This document shows, one piece after another, positions 42,581-51,121 of a DNA stretch of 64,000 nt. Source of the stretch: Streptomyces sp. RKAG293 (lineage in GTDB: Bacteria > Actinomycetota > Actinomycetes > Streptomycetales > Streptomycetaceae); NCBI RefSeq assembly GCF_023701745.1, contig NZ_JAJOZB010000001.1:1488001-1552000 (forward strand), written 5' to 3'. A model generated the notes under the pieces. It was not told the origin of the DNA. It did no database searches and saw only the letters and a list, made by a program, of their open reading frames with translations. A program made the translations under genes and the position numbers. The number at the start of each line of letters is the position of its first letter. Within the stretch, counting starts at the first letter, position 1.

Positions 42581-42877
42581 TCAGGAGTTGACGTTGTTGA
42601 AGTTGGCCAGCTCCATGTCGTGATACGTCCGGTAGGAGTGCCGCATCCGCCTGACCATCTCGTCGAGCAGCGAGGTGAGTTCGGCCATGTTGCCGGTGTA
42701 GACCCGGTGTACTTCGACGAAGGAGGTGCCGGCCGGCCCGGTCCAGTCCACTTTCGCCAGGCTCGTATTGATCTGGGTGATGTCGTCCCTGATGTCCTCG
42801 CCCTTGCGCCGCACCAGTTCGGTCACGTCCTGGAGGTTCTGCAGGGCGACCTTGAAATCCTGCAGGGTGAGGCTCAC
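42581..42877 (-). CDS. WXG100 family protein (EsxA/EsxB-like)
   Basis: The 98-residue protein starts at GTG 42875-42877 behind GGGAGG. It has the two-helix WXG100 form with VDWTGPAG as the turn and YHDMELAN at the C-terminal end, matching the YxxxE export signal. Its length is standard for the family. It is the first gene of the minus-strand unit that continues through the 183-residue WXG protein and eccC to the giant gene, and is the likely small partner of the neighbouring WXG protein. Confidence 0.9.
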   Translation of the reverse strand: MSLTLQDFKVALQNLQDVTELVRRKGEDIRDDITQINTSLAKVDWTGPAGTSFVEVHRVYTGNMAELTSLLDEMVRRMRHSYRTYHDMELANFNNVNS

Positions 42878-43126
42878 GGCAGGCACCTCCCAGGGGCTCG
42901 TTCGTCGGGTTTCGTAGGGTTCCGTACCGCTCGCTCCAACGGAGTCTAGGCAGCGGTCCCGGGAGCACGACATCCCCGCTTTCTGCCGCCCCGGCGTCCC
43001 CGAACGGGGACCTCCCATGGGGACGGGCCGTACGGAACGATGGAAGACGGCATGCTGCCCGTGCCCCACCGCTCCGGGCTCTCCGGGCGCGTGGAGCGGT
43101 GTCCCACTCCCGGAACTGGAGTCATC

Positions 43127-43744
43127 GTGGCCGAGCCGAAGAGTTCCCCGTTGTACAAGCCGCCGGTCGAAGGCGCTGATTCGGGGGGCCCTGACGCCAC
43201 TCCCCCGAATCCGGTGGCCGACCCGGTCCTGTCCATGCAGTGGGACGCACCGCCGCCCTTCATCGGGATGGCCGGAACGAAGCCGGCCCCCGGCGCGGCG
43301 CCGGCCGCCGCCCCGAACCCCCACTCGGCACTCATGGTGAACCTGGGGACGATCCGGTCCGCGGAAGAGACCATGCTGACCGCCAACCGCACCATGGTGG
43401 ACGCCTACAACGCCCTGCACGAGCAGGTCAAGGTCGTCGTCGCCAGCCCCATGTTCTGGGGCCAGGAGGCCACCACCACCACGACGGGGCGCAGCGCCGC
43501 GACAATGGTCAGCCAGGGCGACCACATCGACACGTGGGTGGCGGAGAACAAGCCCATCCGGGAAGCGGCGGCGAAGTTCGCCCCGATCATCAATCCCGAG
43601 CTGACCCACGCGCTGCGTCAGGTCGCCGACGCCATCGAGATCTCGGGCGCCTACATGGGCCGTCTGAACACGGCGGGCCAGGCCTACGCCATCGCCGACT
43701 TCAGCTCCATCATGCCGGCGATCACCCCCACCCCCAAGGCCTGA
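43127..43744 (+). CDS. ESX-like probable T7SS-exported protein
   Basis: A 205-residue protein from GTG 43127, with GGAG five bases upstream. The first 70 residues are proline-rich and disordered. The rest is helical, with MVDAYNALHEQVKVVVASPM and FWGQEATTTTTG, an FWG turn that resembles a WXG hinge, and a C-terminal AYAIADFSS that gives a YxxxD signal. There is no signal peptide. It is divergent from the WXG100 gene and convergent with the AAA ATPase gene. I infer that it is a T7SS substrate or an accessory protein specific to this locus; no precise family was recognised. Confidence 0.7.
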   Translation: MAEPKSSPLYKPPVEGADSGGPDATPPNPVADPVLSMQWDAPPPFIGMAGTKPAPGAAPAAAPNPHSALMVNLGTIRSAEETMLTANRTMVDAYNALHEQVKVVVASPMFWGQEATTTTTGRSAATMVSQGDHIDTWVAENKPIREAAAKFAPIINPELTHALRQVADAIEISGAYMGRLNTAGQAYAIADFSSIMPAITPTPKA

Positions 43745-43812
43745 TCCGGCGGGATCTTCCGTCCAGGACGGCGACTCGCACCCGACCGACGACGGATCCA
43801 CTCCTCAGGTCG

Positions 43813-46556
43813 CTAGATCGCCGCGCCCAGCTCCGGCAGGTCCTCCGGCAGCACGAGGGACAGGTCCTCGGCGGTGAGGTCGGCAACGCCGGAGACCCGC
43901 TGGGCGTGGCGTTCCGTCATCCGCTGGAAGACCTGCCGCGCGGTACGGCCGTTGCCGAAGCCCTCGTCCCTCGGCAGGGCGGTGAAATAGCCGGCCAGGG
44001 CGGCGACGGTCTCCTCCGGCAGGTCGTAGCGGTGCTGCTCCGCCTGGTGGCGGACGATGTCGACGAGTTCGGTGCCGAGGTAGTCGTCGAAGGTCAGGGT
44101 GCGGGTGAACCGGGAGGCGAGGCCGGGGTTGCCGTCCACGAACCGCTGCATGTCCCCGGGGTAGCCGGCGGCGATGACCACGATCTCGTCGCGGTTGTCC
44201 TCCATCAGCTTGACCAGGGTGGAGATGGCCTCCTGACCGAAGTCGCCGCCCTGGCCGCGCGGCACCAGCGCGTACGCCTCGTCGATGAACAGCACCCCGC
44301 CGAGCGCCCGCCGGAACACCGCCTGCGTCTTGGGCGCGGTGTGTCCGACGTACTCGCCCACCAGGTCCCCGCGGTCCGCCTCGACGAGGTGGCCGCTGGA
44401 GAGCATGCCCAGGGCGTGCAGGATCCGCCCGTACAGCCGGGCCACGGTGGTCTTGCCGGTGCCGGGGTTCCCGGCGAACACCAGATGCCTGCTGGTGGGT
44501 GGCGGCGGAAGCCCCAACTCCTGGCGGCGGCGCACCAGTTGCATCAGGTTCACCATGGTGCCGACATCGCGCTTGACCCGTTCGAGGCCGACCAGCCGGT
44601 GCAGTTCCGCGAGCAGCGTCTCCAGCGACTCCTCGGCGGCCTCACCGGTGCCGGCGCCGCTCTCCGTGCCGGCGCCGTCCGCGCTTCCGGGCACGGCACG
44701 GGCGATGCCGGCCGGGCCGGCCGGCAGCACCCTACGCTCGGAGACCGGCAGGGTGGAGACCTTCACCCGGTCCGCCCGGCACTCCTCGATCACCGCCGCC
44801 GCCCCGTCGGCCGAGGCGACGTCCTCGGCGGTGTCGTGGAACAGGCAGCGGCGTACGGCCGGGTCGGCGGCCTTGCCGACGTACAGGGCGGGGAAGCCGG
44901 TCGCGGAGAGCGCGCAGTCCTCCAGGACGCCGTGCGAACCGTCGTCCTGGTAGACGCCGTTCTTGGCGGTGCGGGCGATCGAGGTGCCGCGCACCACGGG
45001 ACGGGCACCGGCACGCACCACGATGCCGCTGCCCTGGGTGTCGGCGATCCCGCAGCCGTCCAGGGCGGGGGTGCTGTCCTCCCCGGCGAGCAGCCCCGAC
45101 CCGCCGGTGTGGTGGATCCGGGTCCGGTGCAGCAGTGCTCCGGTGCCCGGGCCGATCTCCACCCCGGTGCCTTCGGTGGCGGTGATCTCGCAGTCGTCGA
45201 GCAGCGGGCGGTGCGGGGTGTGGAGGCGTACGCCGGTGCCGGTGCCCTTCACCGTGCAGCCGCGCAGCGCGGCGTCGGCGCGTTCCTCCACCGACACCCC
45301 GGCCATCCTGGCCCGCTCGATGCCGGTGTCCTCGGCGCACAGCAGGGAGTTGCCGGTGGCGCGGATCCCGTGTTCCGGGGTGTCGTGCAGCCGGCAGCCG
45401 GTCAGCACCGCCCCGGCACCCTCGCCGAGGTGGATGCCGCTGTACCCGGCGGCGGCCACCTCGCAGCCGGTCAGGGTCAGTTCGCAGTCCCCTGCGGCGT
45501 AAACCCCGTTGCCCGTGGCGCGGAGGAATCCGCCGCCGTCGGCGCGTACCGCCGCCCGGCCGCCCAGCGCGAGGCCGGTGTCGCCGGTGTCGGCCGTGGT
45601 GGTGCCGTACAGCCGCAGGCGGCTGCGGTCGACGGCGATGATCCCGGCGCCGCCGGTGCGGGAGATCCGGCAGTCGCGCAGCAGGACCCTGGCGTCCTCG
45701 TCGGCGAGCAGGCCGGCCGTTCCGGTGCCGGAGATCTCGCAGTCCTCCAGTACCGTCCCGCTCGCGTCGGCCGCGCCGTCGGCCGCGTCCCGGTCCGCCG
45801 AGGCGCTCCCCGACGCGCCTTCCGCGACGGGTGCAGGGGACACGGCGGGCACGGGGGTGTCGGCCGAGACGTGGACGCCCGCCGCCCGGTTGCCGTGCAA
45901 GCGGCAGGAGCGCAGCCGCGGGGCCGCCGCGCCGACGACGCGGACGGCCGCGCCGCCGCTGCCCGTCACCTCGCAGCGTTCGAACGTGCCGCCCTTCGTT
46001 CCGCCGAGGTGCAGGCCCTCCGCGGTGGCCGGGCCGACCGTGGTCCCGCGGACTTCGGGAGCGGCGCCTTCGGTGACCTGGATGCCGATGCCGTCGATGT
46101 CCGCCACCGCGCAGTCCTCGACGACGGCCCGGCTGTCCCCGGCCAGCCGCAGTCCGGCGCCGGCCGCCCGGTGGACGCGGCAGTCGCGCAGCGTCGGGGC
46201 GGCCTGTCCGGTCACTTCCACCCGGCCGCCGACGACCTCACAACCGTCGAGCACGGGTGCGCCGCCGCTGAGCACGACGGCCGGCTCCGCGGGGTCCGCG
46301 CCTTCCAGGACCAGCCCCCGCACCGAGGGGCTGCCCGCGGACACGGTGAGCGCGGGCCCCGGGCGGGCGTGATCCGTACCGTGCCCGGTCCCTTCTCCGC
46401 CACCAGCGACACGTCGCGCTCCAGCAGGACGCTCTCCTGGTACTCCCCGGGCATGACGGAGACGGTCGCGCCGTCGGCCGCGCCCCGCACCGCGGCGCCG
46501 ATGGTGTGCTGCACACCCCAGCCGCGCTGGGCGACCCGGACCCACTTCTGGCTCAC
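43813..46556 (-). CDS. Beta-helix / AAA+ fusion (EccA/CbbX-like T7SS ATPase), frameshifted
   Basis: From GTG 46554-46556 (GGAG upstream) the first 65 residues run MSQKWVRVAQRGWGVQHTI to RITPA; the frame is then lost at a C run (46357-46360) and continues one frame over. One extra base gives 914 residues. Residues about 65-600 are short repeats with cysteines and glycines (for example VLLRDCRISRTGGAGI), a right-handed parallel beta-helix. About residue 700 begins an AAA+ ATPase of the CbbX/EccA type: VFAGNPGTGKTTVARLYG (Walker A), GGVLFIDEAYAL (Walker B), and ASRFTRTLTF with arginine finger. EccA proteins act in the cytosol on ESX substrates; the beta-helix may be their docking part. The frameshift may be an assembly error. 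Confidence 0.82.
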
Positions 46557-46614
46557 TCGGCTCCGTCCAATCGGTCGCGGTAGGCAGGCGGTCGCGGTAG
46601 GCAGGCGTCGCGGG

Positions 46615-47646
46615 TCAGTTGCAGGTCGCGCGCATCTGGGTCACGGCGAGGTGCGCGTAGGTCACCGTGCTGCCGTGCCAGTCCTGCCCCCGGCTGTCCA
46701 GCTTGATCATCAGCAGTCCCTTGGTGATGGGGAAGGAGCCCACCTGCACCCAGGTCCCCAGGCGTCCGGACTGCGACATGTCGAAGGCGTGGATCGGCTT
46801 GTCGGACAGGCTGAAGGAGTTGAACACCTCGAAGTGGGCGGGGTTTCCGCCGACATGGGTGATGTCCTTGTCGTTGGGGACGTAGATCTGGACCTGGCAG
46901 GCCCCCTTGGTGACCGCCGCCACCGGCCTGAAATACCACGTGGCGTAGTTGTCCGGGTCGTCCTTGCCGGCGTTGCCCGACATCGGCATCGCGTCGAACT
47001 GCCCGTTGCAGCCGTCGGCCTTCCATCCGCCGCTCTTCACCGCGAGCCATCCCTTGACCCCGTTGCTGTTGCGGCCGTGCTCGGCGAAGCCGTACGTCTC
47101 GGTCTTCGCGCAGCCGTAACCGGCCACCGCGGTGTAGGCGGCCTTCTTCGCCAGCAGGCTGTTGCGGTTGACCGGCGGAGCGCCCGCGGTGCCGCCCGGG
47201 ACGGGGCCCTTGGTCGAGGACGGCGCGCCGGGGACGACGGCGTCGGCGCCGCCCGCCGGGACCGGGCCGCCGGGGCCGTCGACCGTGCCGGGGATGCCGG
47301 GGCCGCCCGGCCCGTTGCCGCCGGTACCGCCCGGGCCGCCCGAGCCGCCGTTCGACGGCTGCGTCGGGTACTTCTGGACCGCAGAAGGGCTGCCGGGCCC
47401 GGTCGCGGGCCGCTTCACCGCGGCGTTGACGGAATCCTTGGCGTCGGAGTGACCGCCGCTCGCGGCCATCATGCCGACCCCCACCGCCCCCGCGCCGACC
47501 ACGGCCACGACGATGCCCACCGCCCAGGCCCGCGGCAGCATCCGCGGCCGGGTCCCCGGCTGCCTGACCTCGTTGACGAAAGCAGCGGCGAGACCTCGCC
47601 GGTCCATGCCTTCGTGCTGCTCGGACTGCTGCTCGGATTCAGCCAT
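46615..47646 (-). CDS. Single-pass membrane protein with extracellular beta-rich domain
   Basis: The protein has 343 residues, from ATG 47644-47646 with GGAG seven bases upstream. The cytoplasmic part is short (MAESEQQSEQHEGMDRRG). One transmembrane helix, AVGIVVAVVGAGAVGVGMMA, spans about residues 42-61. A Gly/Pro-rich extracellular stalk (about 90-160) leads to a folded domain of about 170 residues with four cysteines (GYGCAKTE, DGCNGQF, KGACQVQIY and the final ATCN) and a jelly-roll-like strand pattern. The upstream gene of the beta-helix/AAA unit, it may be a surface anchor or an EccB-like periplasmic part, but has no EccB repeats. The family was not recognised. Confidence 0.75.
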   Translation of the reverse strand: MAESEQQSEQHEGMDRRGLAAAFVNEVRQPGTRPRMLPRAWAVGIVVAVVGAGAVGVGMMAASGGHSDAKDSVNAAVKRPATGPGSPSAVQKYPTQPSNGGSGGPGGTGGNGPGGPGIPGTVDGPGGPVPAGGADAVVPGAPSSTKGPVPGGTAGAPPVNRNSLLAKKAAYTAVAGYGCAKTETYGFAEHGRNSNGVKGWLAVKSGGWKADGCNGQFDAMPMSGNAGKDDPDNYATWYFRPVAAVTKGACQVQIYVPNDKDITHVGGNPAHFEVFNSFSLSDKPIHAFDMSQSGRLGTWVQVGSFPITKGLLMIKLDSRGQDWHGSTVTYAHLAVTQMRATCN

Positions 47647-47902
47647 TGCCCAACTCCGGGGTGTGGGCGGGCGCGCGGCACCCGCGTGTTTCGGACGAAA
47701 TTCGAGACGTTCTGAGGACGGTCGCGGGAGGTGTTCCACGTCGGGTTCCGGGCTGCGCCGCAGCGGCCGGCATGGCACGCGCGGGGGCGTGCGGGCGGTG
47801 ACTACCGCAAGTGGAAGAAAATGATAGAACTTGGCATGAACACCCATTAGAAGGGTCGCAGGAGACGGCTGTACGGGGATGGGTAGATCGAAGGGCCGAG
47901 TC

Positions 47903-48580
47903 ATGCCTACCGTTGGCATCGTCGAAGACCACCGCATGACCCGAATGGGGATCGAACAAGTTCTTGCCCGCAGTTCCTGGCTCGACGTCATCGCATCGGT
48001 GGGAACACTGGAGGAATTCGCGGAGACCGGGCTCGCCCCCGACGTGATCGTCCTCGACCCCGCTCCCTATCTCGCCGAGGCGTCCCTGCAGGCGATCGGT
48101 GATCTGAGCGTCGACAGCGCGGTACTGATCATGTCGCCGTCGGACGAGCGGGACCACCTGCTGGCCGCGGTGAAGGCCGGGGCGTACGGCTTCGTCACCA
48201 AGCACACCGACGAAACCGAGTTCCTGTCCGCGGTCGAGGCGGTGGCCCGGGGCGGCTTCTACCTCGCGTCCGGGCTCGCCACGCATCTGCACGCCGAACT
48301 CGGCCGCATGTCGCCCGGCGAGGGCCAGTGCCTGGCCCGCCGCGAGGTGGAGACGCTGCGCCTGATCGCCAAGGGGTACACGCACGGCCAGATAGCCCGC
48401 CGCATGGGGCTCACCGAGTCGACCGTCAACACGTATGTGAAGCGCATCCGGGCGAAGCTCAACGCCGGCAACAAGGCGGAACTGACCCGTAAGGCGATCG
48501 CGTTGGGCTACGTCGACGAGTCGGGTCCGGCACGCTGGCTGCCGGGCCACATCCGGCCCGCGTCCGAAGTACTCGTGTGA
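47903..48580 (+). CDS. LuxR/NarL-type response regulator
   Basis: The 225-residue protein has a receiver-like domain (VGIVEDHRMTRMGIEQVLA, then DVIVLDPAPY with the candidate phosphoacceptor aspartate). The C-terminal LuxR helix-turn-helix is RREVETLRLIAKGYTHGQIA, followed by RRMGLTESTVNTYVKRIRAK. The segment after the aspartate, PAPY, departs from the usual MP turn, so phosphorylation may not be the trigger. No sensor kinase gene lies in the window. ATG 47903 follows AAGGG; 47879 is a possible earlier start. It is convergent with eccD and divergent from the membrane-protein gene, and is the obvious candidate regulator of the T7SS locus. Confidence 0.85.
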   Translation: MPTVGIVEDHRMTRMGIEQVLARSSWLDVIASVGTLEEFAETGLAPDVIVLDPAPYLAEASLQAIGDLSVDSAVLIMSPSDERDHLLAAVKAGAYGFVTKHTDETEFLSAVEAVARGGFYLASGLATHLHAELGRMSPGEGQCLARREVETLRLIAKGYTHGQIARRMGLTESTVNTYVKRIRAKLNAGNKAELTRKAIALGYVDESGPARWLPGHIRPASEVLV

Positions 48581-48687
48581 GAGCGCGTGTCCGCGGGCGG
48601 GTGACCGTCCAGGTGACGGCGCGCGTCCAAGTGAAGACACACGTCCGGGTGGGAGCGCGCGCATCGGAGCCGTCCCGCTCACCCGAC

Positions 48688-50058
48688 TCACAGGTGGTGT
48701 CCGTACGTGGCCAGGTGCTGGAAGACGCCGAACACACCGATCGCCAGCGGGATCGCGGCCACCGAGCAGAGTCCGGCCACCGCCCGCAGCGCCTTCGGCT
48801 GTTCGGTCCGGCCGGCCGGGCGCCGGAAGGCGAGTGCGGCACCGGTACCCAGCAGCACCGCCCCGGCCGCGGCGACCGCCACCGGCCCGGTCCAGCCGGG
48901 GGCCGACGTCGTCGCGGGGACGGCCAGCAGCGCGCTGAACAGGCCGGCCGCGCCGCACACCACGACCGGGACCGCCTCGCCCAGCAGCCGGAACGTACCG
49001 GCGCGCAGCAGGAGCGCGACCGCCAGGCAGCCGGCCAGGGCCGGCGCGTACCCGCCGTGCGAGGCACCCAGCACGGCGAGGGCGACAGCGAGCGTGAGGG
49101 AGACCGCACAGGTCCAGCCGAGCAGGACGTTACGGGCGCGGAGCACCACCGTCCTGACCAGGCTGTCGTCGGAGCCCGCGGGGCCGCCTTCCTCCGCCAC
49201 GACCGGCCAGGCCGCGGCGAGCCGGCCGGCCAGCGACGGGGCGGCCAGCAGCATGCCGTAACCGGCGACCGCGACGGCCGCCGCGCCTTCGGCCAGGTCC
49301 GTCCGCAGGCCCGTCAGCAGACCGACGACGGCCGCGCCCGCCACACCGAACACCAGCACCGCCGCGCCCGCCACCGACGGCACCGCGCCGAGCGCGGCGG
49401 CCGCGCCGACCATCGCGCCGAGCGCCGCCCCGAGCGGGCTGCCGGCCGACGGATCGGGCAGGAACCACCCGGCGACCGCCAGGCAGGGCACCGTACTCAG
49501 CGCGAGCGGCAGCGCCAGCCGGTTCTGCGGGGTCGGCCGTCCGCCTGGGGCCGTACCGCTGCGCCGCAGGCCCCAGGCGGTGAAGAGCAGGACGAAGCCG
49601 GTGCCCAGCGCCAGCGGACCGGCCGACGTACCCGGCCATGCACCGGACACCGCCGGTACCAGACAGGCGGCCACCAGCCAGGCCGCCCCGAGGACCGCGA
49701 CGGTGGCGGCCCGGGTACGGGAGGTCCAGCGCAGATCACCGAACGAGTCGGCGACCTCGGCGATCATCTCGTCGAGGTCCCTGACCAGGGGCTCCTCGAA
49801 CTCCCCCTCGGCGGCGTCCCGCAGATACAGCAGTTGGCCGTCCACCACTCCGGCGTCGCTCAGCGAGGAGACCGGGTGCAGTGTGCGGCCGTTCACCAGC
49901 GCCAGCGACCACGCGGCCGGCAGCGCCTCCAGCTCCTCCTCGCCGCACAGATGGGCCAGCGTCGTGACGTACTCCGCGATCGGGGCGGCGGCGGGGACCG
50001 CGAGGTCGACCCGCTTGCGCGCGCCGATCACCGTCACGCGGCAGTGCTTGTCAGCCAT
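48688..50058 (-). CDS. eccD: EccD, T7SS integral membrane component
   Basis: This 456-residue protein begins with an ubiquitin-like YukD domain of about 85 residues (CRVTVIGARKRVDLAVP, then HPVSSLSDAGVVDGQLLYL). About eleven transmembrane helices follow. That architecture is specific to EccD, which forms the membrane vestibule of the type VII pore. It lies downstream of two WXG100 genes on the same strand (75-bp gap) and is 6.8 kb from eccC in separate units. No EccB, EccE or mycosin homologue was found in the window; they may lie elsewhere or be replaced. Confidence 0.9.
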   Translation of the reverse strand: MADKHCRVTVIGARKRVDLAVPAAAPIAEYVTTLAHLCGEEELEALPAAWSLALVNGRTLHPVSSLSDAGVVDGQLLYLRDAAEGEFEEPLVRDLDEMIAEVADSFGDLRWTSRTRAATVAVLGAAWLVAACLVPAVSGAWPGTSAGPLALGTGFVLLFTAWGLRRSGTAPGGRPTPQNRLALPLALSTVPCLAVAGWFLPDPSAGSPLGAALGAMVGAAAALGAVPSVAGAAVLVFGVAGAAVVGLLTGLRTDLAEGAAAVAVAGYGMLLAAPSLAGRLAAAWPVVAEEGGPAGSDDSLVRTVVLRARNVLLGWTCAVSLTLAVALAVLGASHGGYAPALAGCLAVALLLRAGTFRLLGEAVPVVVCGAAGLFSALLAVPATTSAPGWTGPVAVAAAGAVLLGTGAALAFRRPAGRTEQPKALRAVAGLCSVAAIPLAIGVFGVFQHLATYGHHL

Positions 50059-50133
50059 GCGGAACTCTCTCGGGATCGTTCAGTGAGGTGCGGGGTCGTC
50101 GTCGAGGCCTGTCGAACCAACCCCTGCGGTCGG

Positions 50134-50448
50134 TCAGTGGTGGTTCCACGTCTGTGAGTTGGCCCACTCGGCGTCGCTGTAGTTGGCCCAGTTGACGTTC
50201 ATCGCGCGGGCGATCTGGCCGAGCACCCCTTCGGGCCCGAACAGCCCTTCGGCGGCCACGTTCCACTCGGCCTGCAACCCCTGGTAGTACCCGGAGGCCG
50301 CGCCCTGCCAGATCTCCGGCAGCTGGTCCAGGTACTGGGCGAGCCGGTGCAGCTCCCCGGAGATCTCGGCCGCCTGCCCGTTCAGATAAGGACCCGCGGT
50401 CTCCAGCTCCTGCTGGACGTTGATCGGGACGGCGTCGGAGAAGCTCAT
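50134..50448 (-). CDS. WXG100 family protein
   Basis: The 104-residue protein has the paired-helix WXG100 form with LPEIWQGAASGYYQG (WQG turn). The second helix ends NYSDAEWAN, a YxxxE signal in the same YxxxExAN context as the other small WXG proteins of this locus. It lies between another WXG100 gene (58-bp gap) and eccD (75-bp gap) and is probably co-transcribed with both. The two WXG100 proteins are likely to form a heterodimer exported by the T7SS. Confidence 0.92.
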   Translation of the reverse strand: MSFSDAVPINVQQELETAGPYLNGQAAEISGELHRLAQYLDQLPEIWQGAASGYYQGLQAEWNVAAEGLFGPEGVLGQIARAMNVNWANYSDAEWANSQTWNHH

Positions 50449-50506
50449 GCCGGTGCTCCTGTCGTGAAGGGGGCGGGCGCGGGACGGACCGCCGGAGGAC
50501 GGATCG

Positions 50507-50857
50507 TCAGAACCGGGCCGCGGGCAGCTGCACCTGGCGGAGGTTGGCCAGGTTCGCCTGCTCCGACTCGGTGTAGCTGACGTAGTTGCCGCGCAGCCCG
50601 GACGCGATGTCGGAGAGCGCGTCGTGCATCATCCGCGCGTAGATGTCGTAATCCATCATCAGCGTCTCGAACGCGGCGTGTGCGGAGCCCTGCCAGATGT
50701 TGCCCAGGCCGGCGACGTAGCTGCGCAGCGCGGCGATCTTGGCATCGACATCGGTGGCCTGGGTGGTCACGTAGGAGGCCGCCGCGGCGACACCCTCGGG
50801 AGTGACCGAGTAACCGGCCATCGTGCCGCCGCTGCCCGCGTTGTTGGGGGTCGTCAT
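50507..50857 (-). CDS. WXG100 family protein
   Basis: The 116-residue protein runs from ATG 50855-50857 (CAGGG directly upstream); a start at 50821 (MAGYSV) is possible and would give the usual 104 residues. It has LGNIWQGSAHAAFETLM as first helix end and WXG turn. SYTESEQAN supplies the YxxxE signal. It is the first gene of the minus-strand WXG-WXG-eccD unit, divergent from the secreted amidase gene. Confidence 0.92.
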   Translation of the reverse strand: MTTPNNAGSGGTMAGYSVTPEGVAAAASYVTTQATDVDAKIAALRSYVAGLGNIWQGSAHAAFETLMMDYDIYARMMHDALSDIASGLRGNYVSYTESEQANLANLRQVQLPAARF

Positions 50858-51052
50858 CCCTGGCCCTTTCGGCGGTCTGCTGATGAGGAGCGAACAGCAC
50901 ACCGCCACCGCCCCACCCGCGACCGCACCCGGAGTACTGCGGTCAGCCTCCCGGACCGCGGCGGGACGGCTCCAGTCACCGTTTCGGATGTCCCCCCGCC
51001 CCCGAAGGGGTCCCCTCGGACCCCCCGAGCGCTCGTCCCGCCTTCCCGCTGC

Positions 51053-51058
51053 TAGCGT
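51053..51058 (+). promoter_or_regulatory. Candidate -10 box of the amidase gene
   Basis: TAGCGT matches the actinomycete -10 pattern and sits 63 bases before the TTG start at 51122. No clear -35 was seen at the expected distance. Confidence 0.3.
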
Positions 51059-51121
51059 CCTGCCTGTCTCTCACATGGCACACCGGGGGCGCGCGATGCG
51101 CCGGAAGATCGAGGCAGGTCG

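Noticed and set aside
43240..47715. 1491-codon plus-strand frame across several T7SS genes
   Set aside because: It crosses four genes with clear families on the other strand or in another frame and has no recognisable domain.
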